Shown piece after piece: positions 1 through 7,911 of a DNA stretch of 64,000 nt. Each line of letters opens with the position of its first letter. Position 1 is the stretch's first letter. Origin of the DNA: Mucilaginibacter flavus. GTDB taxonomy: Bacteria; Bacteroidota; Bacteroidia; Sphingobacteriales; Sphingobacteriaceae. The notes under the pieces are model-generated. The model ran no database searches. It was given only the letters and a program-made list of their open reading frames with translations, and was not told the DNA's origin. Position numbers and translations under genes: made by a program. The DNA lies in contig NZ_JAUFPS010000018.1 in the NCBI RefSeq assembly GCF_030409315.1, positions 723 through 64,722 on the forward strand, written 5' to 3'.

Positions 1-5
1 TCCCT

Positions 6-464
6 GTGAGAACATTTCTTTCAAAGAACAAAGTTATTAAAAAGCCAAATGTTCCGCAATATAACCCAAATCCGCAGACTATCGGTGAGCACATCAGGAA
101 AAAGAGGATTGCAAGCAAGCTATTGCAGAAGCAGGTTGCCGAGCAGCTGCACGTTGCCGAGGATACGCTCACGTACTGGGAGAACGGGCGGTCGCATCCG
201 CAGGTACGCCACTACCCGGCAATCATTGCCTTTCTTGGCTACTACCCTCTTGACCACGAAACGGATAGCATTGCCGGAAAACTCAAACAGGTACGCTATT
301 GCCACGGCCTCACCTTTGAGGAATGCGCAAAGCGGCTATCTATTTCTGTTGATGCTGCAACGCGGTGGGAACGGGGCAAGTCTGTAGCCTATCCCAGCAC
401 GAGACAACTGATCGAAGAGGTATGGCAACAATTGCCAATCAAGTTTACTCAACACCCCGCATAG
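6..464 (+). CDS. Double helix-turn-helix XRE-family regulator (5' end may lie outside window)
   Basis: DNA-binding regulator of the Cro/C1 (XRE) type. Two HTH units are visible. The first is at about residues 24-80, with the typical QVAEQL and WENGRSHP segments. The second is at about residues 90-140 (FEECAKRL, ATRWERGK). A tandem pair of XRE domains in one 152-aa protein is less usual than a single one. The only start in the window is a GTG at base 6 and no stop precedes it, so the true start may lie upstream. The gene is in the left part of the tRNA-Ala element and could be its regulator; that is inference. The stop codon lies inside the loop of a strong terminator hairpin. Confidence 0.75.
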   Translation: MRTFLSKNKVIKKPNVPQYNPNPQTIGEHIRKKRIASKLLQKQVAEQLHVAEDTLTYWENGRSHPQVRHYPAIIAFLGYYPLDHETDSIAGKLKQVRYCHGLTFEECAKRLSISVDAATRWERGKSVAYPSTRQLIEEVWQQLPIKFTQHPA

Positions 465-475
465 GGGTGTTTTTT
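451..475 (+). terminator. Rho-independent terminator of the XRE gene
   Basis: An 8-bp perfect stem (AACACCCC / GGGGTGTT) with a 5-nt loop is followed by a run of T. The stop codon of the XRE gene at 462-464 falls in the loop and the first base of the right arm. Confidence 0.8.
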
Positions 476-663
476 AATATGAATAAACGGGTAACAGAAA
501 ACATCAACTTTATGAAACGAGCCTCGACATGCTGCTAACTTGCCCAGGGTTACGGAAAAGTTACCAGGAAGCGAAAATTGTTTGTGCCCCCAACAATACC
601 CTTTGGTGTCTACATTGTGATACTCGCCCTCATAAAGTTCAAAGTTGAATTTCACGCGTGCGA

Positions 664-969
664 TTACGGATATCGTGTTATTTTATAGTTTTTTCCGATA
701 TTATCTGAATCGGGCTTCTCCAAGAAATAACTGAAGTCGTCTCGTTTTATTTCGTCTTCTCCTATCTTATAGAGCACACCACGGTCGAGTCCGGACAATA
801 TTCTGCGGGCACAGAATCGATTAAAACGAAGACTTTGCCATGATAAACCTTCTGCACTTTTTTGCAAAGTAACCGGGTCAGAATTTGTGGCAACATAGTA
901 AGTGTTGCAACTTGTTGCTGTGAGTAATAAAAAGAAAATGCAGTAATAGATTTGAATAACTTTTTTCAT
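664..969 (-). CDS. Small hypothetical lipoprotein
   Basis: 101-aa protein of unknown function. Its N-terminus is a lipoprotein signal: MKK, then a hydrophobic stretch ending in the lipobox LTATSC, so the mature protein would be lipid-anchored at about Cys21. The frame is open further upstream, but only the ATG at 969 gives a sensible signal peptide. The mature part is polar and shows no domain I recognise. It lies in the remnant element, transcribed against the XRE gene. Confidence 0.6.
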   Translation of the reverse strand: MKKVIQIYYCIFFLLLTATSCNTYYVATNSDPVTLQKSAEGLSWQSLRFNRFCARRILSGLDRGVLYKIGEDEIKRDDFSYFLEKPDSDNIGKNYKITRYP

Positions 970-1092
970 CGTCGTGACAGTTAGGTATTCGAATATAAGA
1001 GGTGTTCGGGGTATTGAAAATACTAATCGTATTAAATGCAGTTTCGTAGTTTGTTTTATCCTGTTTTTGTGATATCGGATGCTATTAAACAA

Positions 1093-1160
1093 CAAAAGTC
1101 GAAACCTCGCGCCCGACTTTTGTAACCTAAACCTTATCACAATGCAGGCAAGGTGCCTGC
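1093..1160. repeat. Two short hairpins upstream of the lipoprotein gene
   Basis: A 9-bp inverted repeat has arms at 1093-1101 (CAAAAGTCG) and 1114-1122. A second hairpin is at 1144-1160, with GCAGGCA against TGCCTGC around a 3-nt loop. Neither has a T-run. They lie near the junction of unrelated pieces of sequence and may be operator or recombination scars. Confidence 0.4.
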
Positions 1161-1183
1161 GTGAATTTCAAATATACTGTAAA

Positions 1184-1309
1184 TTAATGTTTGAACGTAT
1201 CTATTTGTCCATAATAGGTAACAAGTGATCCATCATCTGCGGTAGCGGTAAATGTTTGCGTGATTGCCATGGTAAGGGTGGTATCAGCAACGGTAATAAC
1301 AACCTTTCA
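1184..1309 (-). pseudogene. Possible C-terminal remnant of a secreted beta-rich protein
   Basis: On the minus strand this stretch reads about 40 codons without a stop: KVVITVADTTLTMAITQ, then TFTATADDGSLVTYYGQ, then a short tail and a stop at 1184-1186. The alternating hydrophobic and polar pattern resembles the C-terminal strands of lipocalin-like lipoproteins common in this phylum. A stop just upstream at about 1310 leaves it without an N-terminus. It overlaps the doubtful start of the plus-strand gene at 1256, so two unrelated coding pieces appear fused here. The family assignment is a guess. Confidence 0.35.
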
Positions 1310-1807
1310 GATATTGAGACAGCAAGAATAAATGATGCTGCGGTAAATATTGGTATATATGATTTTACGCTTCAATGGGCTTTAAGTAAGGGTTTTAAAT
1401 TCGGTTATACATGTGTGATAGAAGGCATGGCACACCTGGTCCAATCGTTGTTCAATTCGGAATTACCTCATAGTGAAGTCCTTTACCAGGCGGCGCAGTT
1501 AATCTGTAACGAGATCAGGCCGGACATCAGGGAAAACAAGAAATTATTGATTTCGATCTGCTATATTGCTTTGTTCTTTGATAATCCGGGTGTCGCCTTT
1601 TTTGATATCCTACGGTCTGTCGATCAGGACGAGCATGGTATTTCATTATTTCAAAGGTACATGACGCAATATGGAAGGACGTTCAACGGTGTGCAAATGC
1701 CCCACGCGAAGATGATGCAGATCCTGATGGATGATTTTATTGAACGCTTGGATGACTTGCTGGGCTATAGGCCGGTGCACCTGAAAGAGGTGATTGATAA
1801 TTGTTAG
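1256..1807 (+). CDS. Hypothetical protein, start uncertain, possibly 5'-truncated
   Basis: Unknown function, at most 183 aa. The first available start is a TTG, and the first ~18 codons overlap an apparent antisense gene remnant. The protein-like part starts at about residue 19 (SDIETARINDAAVN) and runs as a mostly helical sequence to LKEVIDNC. No ATG is available near that point, which suggests the real N-terminus was lost by recombination. Another unknown gene follows 9 bp downstream in the same direction. I recognise no domain. Confidence 0.5.
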   Translation: MRDCHGKGGISNGNNNLSDIETARINDAAVNIGIYDFTLQWALSKGFKFGYTCVIEGMAHLVQSLFNSELPHSEVLYQAAQLICNEIRPDIRENKKLLISICYIALFFDNPGVAFFDILRSVDQDEHGISLFQRYMTQYGRTFNGVQMPHAKMMQILMDDFIERLDDLLGYRPVHLKEVIDNC

Positions 1808-1816
1808 TACGAAGCA

Positions 1817-2203
1817 ATGGCAGGTGATTCGACGCTTTTGCGTTTTATTTATGAACGTGATTTGAGTAAGCTGGAGGATCTGGACGAACTGCTGGATTTT
1901 TATAGTTATCCGGCGATTGATTCCGCGGATAATGATTTGGTGGAACCGTTGGGCAGTAATGGTAAACCGTTGACGGAAAAGGGGATCCTTTTATCCCTAG
2001 AACTTATTCATGCCAGGTTGAAAGAAGAGAAAGGGGAAAAAGAATGTATTAGATTTCCCATTTGTAAAAGGCTCTCTAGAAGTAAAAACATTAATTTAAC
2101 TGATGAAAATTGTGCCGGGACACAATGGGATAAGCAGATATCCTGTCTTTTTATAGGGGGGATGAACTACTGGGAGCTTGCGGATAAGACATTCATATCA
2201 TAG
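1817..2203 (+). CDS. Hypothetical protein, C-terminus probably altered
   Basis: 128-aa protein of unknown function, starting 9 bp after the previous gene. The first ~75 residues are acidic and regular (DLSKLEDLDELLDFYSYP). The last ~50 are of different character (FPICKRLSRSKNINLT) and end where the debris of a minus-strand ATPase pseudogene begins. The gene may have been cut and extended into foreign sequence. No domain recognised. Confidence 0.45.
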   Translation: MAGDSTLLRFIYERDLSKLEDLDELLDFYSYPAIDSADNDLVEPLGSNGKPLTEKGILLSLELIHARLKEEKGEKECIRFPICKRLSRSKNINLTDENCAGTQWDKQISCLFIGGMNYWELADKTFIS

Positions 2204-2204
2204 C

Positions 2205-2844
2205 AACACCAAAGCGGTCTATTGTCGCCTTGTTTTTGAAGTAAGGACCGAGCCAATGGAAGTTGTTTTTAACAGCGGGTATTCCTTCTACTAGTAGTAC
2301 ACAAGTTCCTCGTCGGTACAGCTTTCAAGGAATGTCGACCGGAATGAAGGTTCTATTAAGAACTTTCGTAAGTCACCAATATTCACTGGCTAAGTGTTGT
2401 ATAAAAATGCCATGATGGCATTGGCAAGCACGCTGTATAGCTGGTCGCCCAGGACGTATTAAAGCGTTTAAACAATGGTACCAATCAAAAGCCAGCTGCT
2501 TCCGCTCGATGTCGCTATGGTCTTGCAGGATGTTGAGGCCGACGGGATAGTCACTGTCCGAGGGATCGATCAGCAAGACACCGTGTATGCGTTCTTGCAG
2601 AATTGATTTTAATACCACATCAATTAAGTCACCATGAGGGTCAAACACACAGCAACCAATACTCTGTGCGATATCTTGGCTAATAGGCTACGCAAAAGGG
2701 TTGACTGCCCATGCCTGCGCCGCCAATTATATGCACGTGGTTCAGCCGCTGGCGACCGTTTGGTTACTGTTAATCTTTCGGCATTTTTCTGGACTGCCAA
2801 AAATTTCAATGTTTGTGTGGCAACTTTAAAGTTTAATCGATAAC
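2205..2844 (-). pseudogene. Decayed HerA/TraD-like DNA-transfer ATPase
   Basis: Remains of a conjugative coupling-type or HerA-like ATPase. Reading the minus strand and changing frame gives, in order: FGSPEK, INSNQTVASG, NHVHIIGGAGMG (start of Walker A), STLLRSLLAK, DIAQSIGCCVFDPHGD, LLIDPSDSDYPVGLNIL, VPLFKRFNTSW, GDQLYSVLANAIMAFLYN, IGDLRKFLIEP, DEELVYY and KEYPLLKTTSIGSVLT. This is the known order of motifs in the family (Walker A, then DPHGDL, then the SWGDQ segment). At least four frame changes and several in-frame stops make it non-functional. The Walker A Lys codon is itself lost at a frame change. The longest open piece is 2373-2648. Both ends appear lost. Confidence 0.75.
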
Positions 2845-2845
2845 T

Positions 2846-3148
2846 ATGTTGCCTGAAAAAACACCACCAAATGATTTAGACATCACTGACTTGTTAAATC
2901 AAATAGAGTTGGGAGAAATACCACTAACATTGATCCTTCAACGGTTAATAGAGGTTATTATCAAACTCAATGAAAAAGAAAAGCAATTAGACAGTTTAAT
3001 CAAGTCGCTTCCCATGCTTTCTGACATTACCAAAAAGATCAGTGAGATACATACGCTACACTTTCCGGCAAAGCATCTAAAAAAGAAATCCCAAAAAGAA
3101 CGGTTTATGGCCGAAATCCTTTTGGGATCAGTCAGGAAAAAGAAATAG
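2846..3148 (+). CDS. Small charged hypothetical protein
   Basis: 100-aa protein with ATG start, rich in Leu, Ile, Lys and Glu. Residues 25-70 (LILQRLIEVIIKLNEKEKQ) look like a coiled coil. The C-terminus is strongly basic (KKKSQKERF, VRKKK). No family recognised. It abuts the 5' edge of the ATPase pseudogene and runs toward the integrase, so it belongs to the remnant element. A role in DNA binding or mobilisation is possible but not shown. Confidence 0.5.
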   Translation: MLPEKTPPNDLDITDLLNQIELGEIPLTLILQRLIEVIIKLNEKEKQLDSLIKSLPMLSDITKKISEIHTLHFPAKHLKKKSQKERFMAEILLGSVRKKK

Positions 3149-3151
3149 CTG

Positions 3152-4347
3152 TTATATAGCGGGTATAAGCTTATCGGATTGAACAAATTTTAATAAATCT
3201 TTCAGGTAGGTTTCTGTTTCCACCAAACTGCTATGCCTGTTCGCAGAGCATATTTCTGCCAGTGTCCAGCCTGCTTTAAACTTCTTGACATTGGAAAAGT
3301 GCTTAAAGGAATAGAGCGTGTAGTTTTTGTCTTTGAGTTTTAAAGCTTTAAGGCACTTTTGAAAACGCTCATATGGCTATTTTCACCGATCTTCTGTTCA
3401 GCTATAATAGTATCCGACGAGCCTAACAGGAAATACTCCCTGGGGTATTTCGGAATCTTAAGTTTATCAAGCTCTTTTCTTAAACTCACATCAATATGTA
3501 CCGGCAATGATTTTTTGTTCTTGGCGATAGATGCGGGTATAGTGATAGTATCGTTTTCTAAGTTGATGAACTTTAATTGCAGGTGCCGCAATTCTTTGGG
3601 CCGGATACAGGTGTAGTAGATCATCCGAACAAATAGTAAACAATAAGGATCATTGGCTTGCAGCCAGTCAATAATAGATTTAAAATCGTCGTCGGAAAAT
3701 ACCTGGTGGGATTCTGTCGCCAATTTCCGCCTCGTTTCTGTATCTGTAACAGGGTTGATTTCTATGTATTTGTTCTTTTTTAGATAGCGGAAATAATTAT
3801 TAAGTGATATTCTGGCATTGTTATAGGTTACACCCATCCATTTTTCGGATCGCTCGTGGTGGTCTAAAAAGTGGGTGATCTCATAATCGCTGATCTCGTT
3901 GGCTTTTTTATGTTCCCCGTAATAGTTGATGAACATTTTAACTTTAGAAAGATAGGATTGAATGGATTTTTTCCGGGTGCCCTTAGCTTCGTGATAAGCT
4001 TCAAAAAGAACTTTACCTTCTTCGAGGGATAAGGAAACGACCTGCCGCTTTAGTTTTTCGTTGCTTCTTTCGTCAATCGGACTCCAGCCGCCATATAAAG
4101 CTTCTGTATAGGTTTCCAACAGTTCGGTGAAAAGGATAAGTTTTTCTTTAGGGTCTTTTACCCTGTTCAGATTTTTGCTAAACCTGAACCGTTCCATGTT
4201 ACGGGTAGCCGGATCGTAAAAGAAAAATTCGATGTACCAGCTTTGTTTAGCTTCCTCGCGGGATTTTGTGGAGCCTTTCGGAACCAGATCAATCTTCTTT
4301 CCCTTGAATAATTTGGGGGTTGTGTAGGTGATTTCTGCCGTTTTCAT
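3152..4347 (-). pseudogene. Tyrosine recombinase/integrase with C-terminal frameshift
   Basis: Phage-type integrase next to tRNA-Ala. The start at 4347 (MKTAEITYTTPK) is preferred: the frame stays open upstream, but that would mean translating part of the tRNA gene. The N-terminal SAM-like core-binding part covers about residues 120-215, followed by the catalytic domain with the Arg in CIRPKELRHL. The open frame stops at 3340 (FKSALKL). Shifting one base restores the missing end: LKLKDKNYTLYSFKH, then WTLAEICSANRHSSL and VETETYLKDL with the nucleophile Tyr, stopping at 3152-3154. The shift fits loss of one G within an AAGGCTTTA-like stretch. The main product (335 aa) lacks the His and Tyr of the active site, so it should be inactive unless the shift is a sequencing error or programmed. 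Confidence 0.8.
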
Positions 4348-4388
4348 GGCCCCGAAATTGAGGGCTTGTGGCAGAGTTTTGTCAGAGT

Positions 4389-4430
4389 ATGCACCTGGTG
4401 AGTAGCTAAATAGCTGATTACCAGGTGCAT
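4389..4430. repeat. Inverted repeat between integrase and tRNA-Ala
   Basis: Arms of 11 bp are perfect: ATGCACCTGGT at 4389-4399 and its complement at 4420-4430. The 20-nt spacer carries a smaller inverted repeat (AGCTA / TAGCT). There is no T-run. The position, 13 bp from the tRNA 3' end, suits an integrase arm site or a stop for tRNA transcription. Confidence 0.55.
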
Positions 4431-4442
4431 TAAGTGTCTGAG

Positions 4443-4516
<74 letters not shown>

Positions 4517-4570
4517 GTTGCGGGTGGCAAATATATTACAATAACCCTAAAAATAAAATCCTATTTGATT

Positions 4571-5107
4571 TTATTTTTTATCGGGACTAAAATTGTTATT
4601 TAAGATCAATTGCATGAACTTTAAATTGAGCCAATGGTTAAATTTGTAACCCACTTGCTTAAAGGTTCCAACTTCTTCAAACCCAAACTTATGATGCAAC
4701 TTGATACTCGCCGCGTTATCTGCATCAATACCTGCAATAATGGTATGTATCCGCTTTTGCATCGCTGTATCAATAAGCTTTTGTAATAATTGTTGAGCTA
4801 TCCCCCGTTGCCTGTACGCTTCATGTACATATACAGAATGCTCAATAGTGTATTGATAAGCCGGCCATACCCTAAACGGTCCATAAGTTGCAAAACCCGC
4901 CACTACTCCATCTATTTCGGCAATAAAAATGGGGATGTCGCTCCGTTCTTTATCCTCCATCCATGCTACTCGCATGGCCAGTGTATGCGGTTCGTAACTG
5001 TAAACCGCGGTGGTATTCAATATGGCATGATTATAAATATCCAAAATACCCGAGGCATCGGCCATTGATGCCAAACGGATGGTTAACGCGGAGTTTTCTT
5101 TTTCCAT
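4571..5107 (-). CDS. GNAT N-acetyltransferase, phosphinothricin acetyltransferase-like
   Basis: 178-aa acetyl-CoA-dependent N-acetyltransferase of the Pat/MnaT (YncA) subgroup. The family pattern is clear: RLASMADASGILDIYNH at the N-terminus, YGPFRVWPAY in the middle, EHSVYVHEAYRQRGIAQQLL carrying the acetyl-CoA loop (R-x-x-G-I-A), and HKFGFEEVGTFKQVGYKF near the end. Relatives acetylate methionine sulfone/sulfoximine or phosphinothricin; the substrate here is unknown. It is the first chromosomal gene beyond the tRNA and so probably not part of the element. A low-GC hairpin (4550-4577) overlaps its stop codon and may end transcription. Confidence 0.88.
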   Translation of the reverse strand: MEKENSALTIRLASMADASGILDIYNHAILNTTAVYSYEPHTLAMRVAWMEDKERSDIPIFIAEIDGVVAGFATYGPFRVWPAYQYTIEHSVYVHEAYRQRGIAQQLLQKLIDTAMQKRIHTIIAGIDADNAASIKLHHKFGFEEVGTFKQVGYKFNHWLNLKFMQLILNNNFSPDKK

Positions 5108-5298
5108 ACCATTTTACTATTTGATAAATATAAAAAGAGAATAAGATTTTCAGGCGAAGGATTTGGAAACTAATAGACGGGATTTTGATTGGGGCATCCA
5201 GCCAGCGTATGGTAAAATCGAACTTAACTTTTTTTCCAAAAAATCTTTCTTCTTTGTTTTAACAATCTTTGCTCAGTTACAAAAACCCTATAAAACAA

Positions 5299-5331
5299 GT
5301 AAAGCCCCTGATGGGCAGGGGCCTTTACTAA
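5299..5331 (+). ncRNA. Strong GC-rich hairpin before a short ORF
   Basis: A near-perfect stem pairs AGTAAAGCCCCT with AGGGGCCTTTACT around a GATGGGC loop, standing out in very AT-rich DNA. It lies 20 bp before a 32-codon ORF. It could be an attenuator-like leader, a small RNA or a terminator. I cannot assign it to a known RNA family by eye. Confidence 0.45.
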
Positions 5332-5350
5332 CCAATTATAAACCTAAATT

Positions 5351-5449
5351 ATGAGAAGACTTTTTTATGTTGTGTTGCTCTTGCAATACGGTGTAAAAGT
5401 AACACTAAGTTTTTATATTATTCTAATTTATTTTGTATTTTTTTTGTAA
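5351..5449 (+). CDS. Possible 32-aa hydrophobic leader or membrane peptide
   Basis: Short ORF starting MRRLFYVVLLLQYG and ending in a hydrophobic, Phe-rich tail. It could be a small membrane peptide, a leader peptide tied to the hairpin 20 bp upstream, or chance coding in AT-rich DNA. No gene follows closely: the next start is at 5892. Confidence 0.3.
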   Translation: MRRLFYVVLLLQYGVKVTLSFYIILIYFVFFL

Positions 5450-5880
5450 CCTTTATTACAACAAGTCTATTATGCTGTTTGTTTATCAAAAATACAAATA
5501 AATCTTTATTAAAGTGGCAATTAATTTATTTTTTAGTTTCGATATACACTATAAATAAAATAAGGTAAAATTTATTGTCAACAAATAGATTTTTTATTAA
5601 AAAAATTCAAAAAAGATTAATTTATAAATTATAATCCATGAAAAAATATTAAAAAATTAAAAAAATCGAGTAAAATTTAATAAAATCAACAAAAATTAAG
5701 ATTTATTTGAAAAAAAGATCTCAAAAACAGCTTTTCACTAAATCAACAGCGTCATTTACATACTTTTTTCAATAATTTAAAACTCATACTTCATTAAGTT
5801 ATTGCGCTGCCTGGTCAAAAAAATTACTTTAATCAGGCATCATTTCAGTGTAGCATCGTCATTTTTGCAAAAAATTTAGA
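5450..5880. other. Very AT-rich intergenic DNA, no gene seen
   Basis: About 430 bp made largely of A and T runs (many AAAAAATT-type tracts). No ORF of note on either strand. It may be curved DNA carrying the upstream region of the MFS gene. The base composition is clearly lower in GC than its neighbours. Confidence 0.6.
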
Positions 5881-5891
5881 TTTTGCCCTCA

Positions 5892-7088
5892 ATGACTGTT
5901 ACTGCATCGCCCAAAACACACCCGCACTTAACAAATTTTACGTTATGGATCATGACCATTGCTACCGGCCTGGTGGTGGCCAATATCTACTACAACCAAC
6001 CGCTACTGGCCGATATTGCTCACACATTCAACATTACCGATAAAAAAGCGCAGCAGGTATCCTTATTTACTCAAATTGGTTACGCTACAGGTCTGCTATT
6101 CATTATTCCGCTTGCCGATATGCTTAAACGCAAACGGTTAATCCTAATTGATTTTGTGTTGGTGATTATATCTTTGCTTGCAAGCGCGCTCGCACCTTCG
6201 GTAACCGTATTAACCATCGCTGGTTTCTTAGTTGGAGTATCATCGGTAATACCGCAGCTATTGATTCCGATGGCGGCCCATTTGGCTAAACCGAATGAAC
6301 GCGGCAAAAAAATTGGCTTTGTAATGAGTGGTTTATTGATTGGAATACTGCTCTCCCGCACACTAAGCGGTTTTGTGGGCGAACACTTTGGCTGGCGGGC
6401 CATGTATTATATTGCCACGGGCTTAATGCTGGCTATGTGGTTAATGATATTTTTCTTTTTGCCCGAGGTTGAACCCGATTACAAAGGCAATTATGGAAGC
6501 TTAATGAAATCCTTAATTCACCTGGTTAAAACCCAGCCTAAATTAAGGATGGCGGCTTTTAGGGGCGCTTTATGTTTTGCAGGCTTCAGTGCTTTTTGGA
6601 CTACCCTGGTCTTCCTGCTTAAACAACCGCAATTTAATGAAGGTAGCGCTGTTGCCGGCGCCTTCGGCCTTGTAGGCGCATTTGGCGCATTAGCGGCTGG
6701 ACTAATGGGTAGATTGAGCGACAAGATGGACTCCTATAAATTATCGGGCTATACTTTATTATTAGTGCTTGTATCTTTTGTTATCTTCTACTTTTCAAGC
6801 CACAGTATCATTGGACTGGTGATAGGTGTAATAGTATTGGATATGGGCGTACAGGCTACACACATTTCCAACCAGTCTATCATCTTCGCTTTAATTCCCG
6901 AAGCTCGAAACCGGCTGAATACCGTATACATGGTGTCTTATTTTATAGGCGGCGCTTCGGGTACATTTTTGGCCAGCCAGGTATGGAAAAACTACCAGTG
7001 GGCCGGCGTATGCGCTATAGGCGCTCTTTTATCAATTGTAGCACTCGCCGCGCATCTTATTAACTATCGTAAAAACGTACGAAATTAA
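5892..7088 (+). CDS. MFS transporter
   Basis: 398-aa major facilitator, 12 predicted membrane helices. It starts NFTLWIMTIATGLVVANIYY and carries the family loop between helices 2 and 3 as ADMLKRKRLILID. A second-half counterpart (GRLSDKMDSYK) lies at about residues 275-285. It resembles the YgaY/YdeR-like group of putative effluxers; the substrate is unknown. The ATG at 5892 is preferred over a TTG three codons upstream. Monocistronic: an AT-rich gap lies before it and an unrelated small-ORF group after it. Confidence 0.85.
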   Translation: MTVTASPKTHPHLTNFTLWIMTIATGLVVANIYYNQPLLADIAHTFNITDKKAQQVSLFTQIGYATGLLFIIPLADMLKRKRLILIDFVLVIISLLASALAPSVTVLTIAGFLVGVSSVIPQLLIPMAAHLAKPNERGKKIGFVMSGLLIGILLSRTLSGFVGEHFGWRAMYYIATGLMLAMWLMIFFFLPEVEPDYKGNYGSLMKSLIHLVKTQPKLRMAAFRGALCFAGFSAFWTTLVFLLKQPQFNEGSAVAGAFGLVGAFGALAAGLMGRLSDKMDSYKLSGYTLLLVLVSFVIFYFSSHSIIGLVIGVIVLDMGVQATHISNQSIIFALIPEARNRLNTVYMVSYFIGGASGTFLASQVWKNYQWAGVCAIGALLSIVALAAHLINYRKNVRN

Positions 7089-7263
7089 AGCAGGTGTTCG
7101 GCTATTGCATACTAACCGAACAGTTATTTTGGTTTACAGTGCTACTCTCAGAAAAAAAATTGAAAATATTTTCAAAATAAAAACAGCTTAAATACAGCTA
7201 TTTACACGGAATTGTAAAAAATACCTGATGTTGTAATGACTTTTTTCGTGTTTGTCAAAATTT

Positions 7264-7280
7264 TTGGCACAGGATTGGAA
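7264..7280 (+). promoter_or_regulatory. Candidate sigma-54-like promoter for the small-ORF cluster
   Basis: TTGGCAC at 7264-7270 matches the -24 element of sigma-54 promoters fully. The downstream part TTGGAA (7275-7280) keeps the G ten bases after the GG but not the usual GC. The site ends 24 nt before the ATG at 7305. A site of the same layout lies before the kdp operon. Confidence 0.4.
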
Positions 7281-7304
7281 TAGTACCTATCAAACGTAGC
7301 TGTT

Positions 7305-7481
7305 ATGGAAACGACAAAGAAAACGGTTAAAGAAGACGAGAAGGAGTGGGACAATCCGGTAGAACCAACAAAAACTACCGACCCACGTGACGAGGAGCAA
7401 ATTTTAAGACAATACAACGAGGCAAAACGCCGCAAGGGCAACCTCACCGAAAACCAGGAAACTGAAAAGAAAGATAACTAA
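7305..7481 (+). CDS. Small highly charged hypothetical protein
   Basis: 58-aa protein, almost entirely polar: METTKKTVKEDEKEWDNP, a Pro/Thr stretch, then DEEQILRQYNEAKRRKGN and a Glu/Lys/Asn tail. It is probably disordered. No family recognised. The ATG is 24 nt after a sigma-54-like site. The next small ORF follows 31 bp downstream in the same direction, so the three may form one transcript. Confidence 0.55.
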   Translation: METTKKTVKEDEKEWDNPVEPTKTTDPRDEEQILRQYNEAKRRKGNLTENQETEKKDN

Positions 7482-7512
7482 AGACATTTAAAACATACAA
7501 AAAACTAAAACT

Positions 7513-7644
7513 ATGAAAACCGCAAAAAAATCAGCAACCAACAAATTAGTAGATCGTTTTGATAACGAATTAAGAATTTTATTAATGAGCGATTTGAAAG
7601 CTATCAAAGCTAAAAACAATCAAACACTGCAAAATGCTGCTTAA
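7513..7644 (+). CDS. Small protein, 43 aa, paralogue of the next gene
   Basis: Reads MKTAKKSATNKLVDRFDNEL, then RILLMSDLKAIKAKNN and a short tail. The core KLV-x-RFD-x-EL-x-x-LL-x-x-DL is shared with the 55-aa protein encoded 39 bp downstream, so the two are tandem duplicates. Basic N-terminus, one amphipathic helix. The function is unknown; it is too short for most gene callers. Confidence 0.6.
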   Translation: MKTAKKSATNKLVDRFDNELRILLMSDLKAIKAKNNQTLQNAA

Positions 7645-7683
7645 TTAAAACTGAAAAACACTTACCTATAAACATCCCCACCT

Positions 7684-7851
7684 ATGAAAGCCTCTAAAAC
7701 AAACACCACTGCCATAGCTAAATTAGTTGCCCGCTTTGACGACGAATTAATGGAAATTTTATTGGAAGATCTTAGGAACTTCAAAGCAAGAAACCAATTC
7801 AGAAAAAACAATCAACAGGTTGCCGCACAGCAAACGCTTAAAGCTGCCTGA
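7684..7851 (+). CDS. Small protein, 55 aa, paralogue of the previous gene
   Basis: Reads MKASKTNTTAIAKLVARFDD, then ELMEILLEDLRNFKARNQ and a Gln/Asn-rich tail. The shared core with the 43-aa neighbour (KLV-x-RFD-x-EL-x-x-LL-x-x-DL) is the best evidence that both are real: two independent ORFs keep the same residues. A terminator follows at 7912. Function unknown; a small DNA- or protein-binding helix is plausible. Confidence 0.6.
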   Translation: MKASKTNTTAIAKLVARFDDELMEILLEDLRNFKARNQFRKNNQQVAAQQTLKAA

Positions 7852-7911
7852 TCAACATATATCTACATCTACCTATTTTTTTACAACATCACACCTATGA
7901 AAACGATAGAC

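Noticed and set aside
449..655. 68-codon minus-strand frame 8 bp after the small lipoprotein gene
   Set aside because: GTG start, no recognisable protein pattern, and its end runs through the terminator of the convergent XRE gene. Possibly a decayed gene, but not supported.
5163..5354. 63-codon plus-strand frame
   Set aside because: It runs through the GC-rich hairpin, starts without a plausible site and has low-complexity Phe/Lys content.
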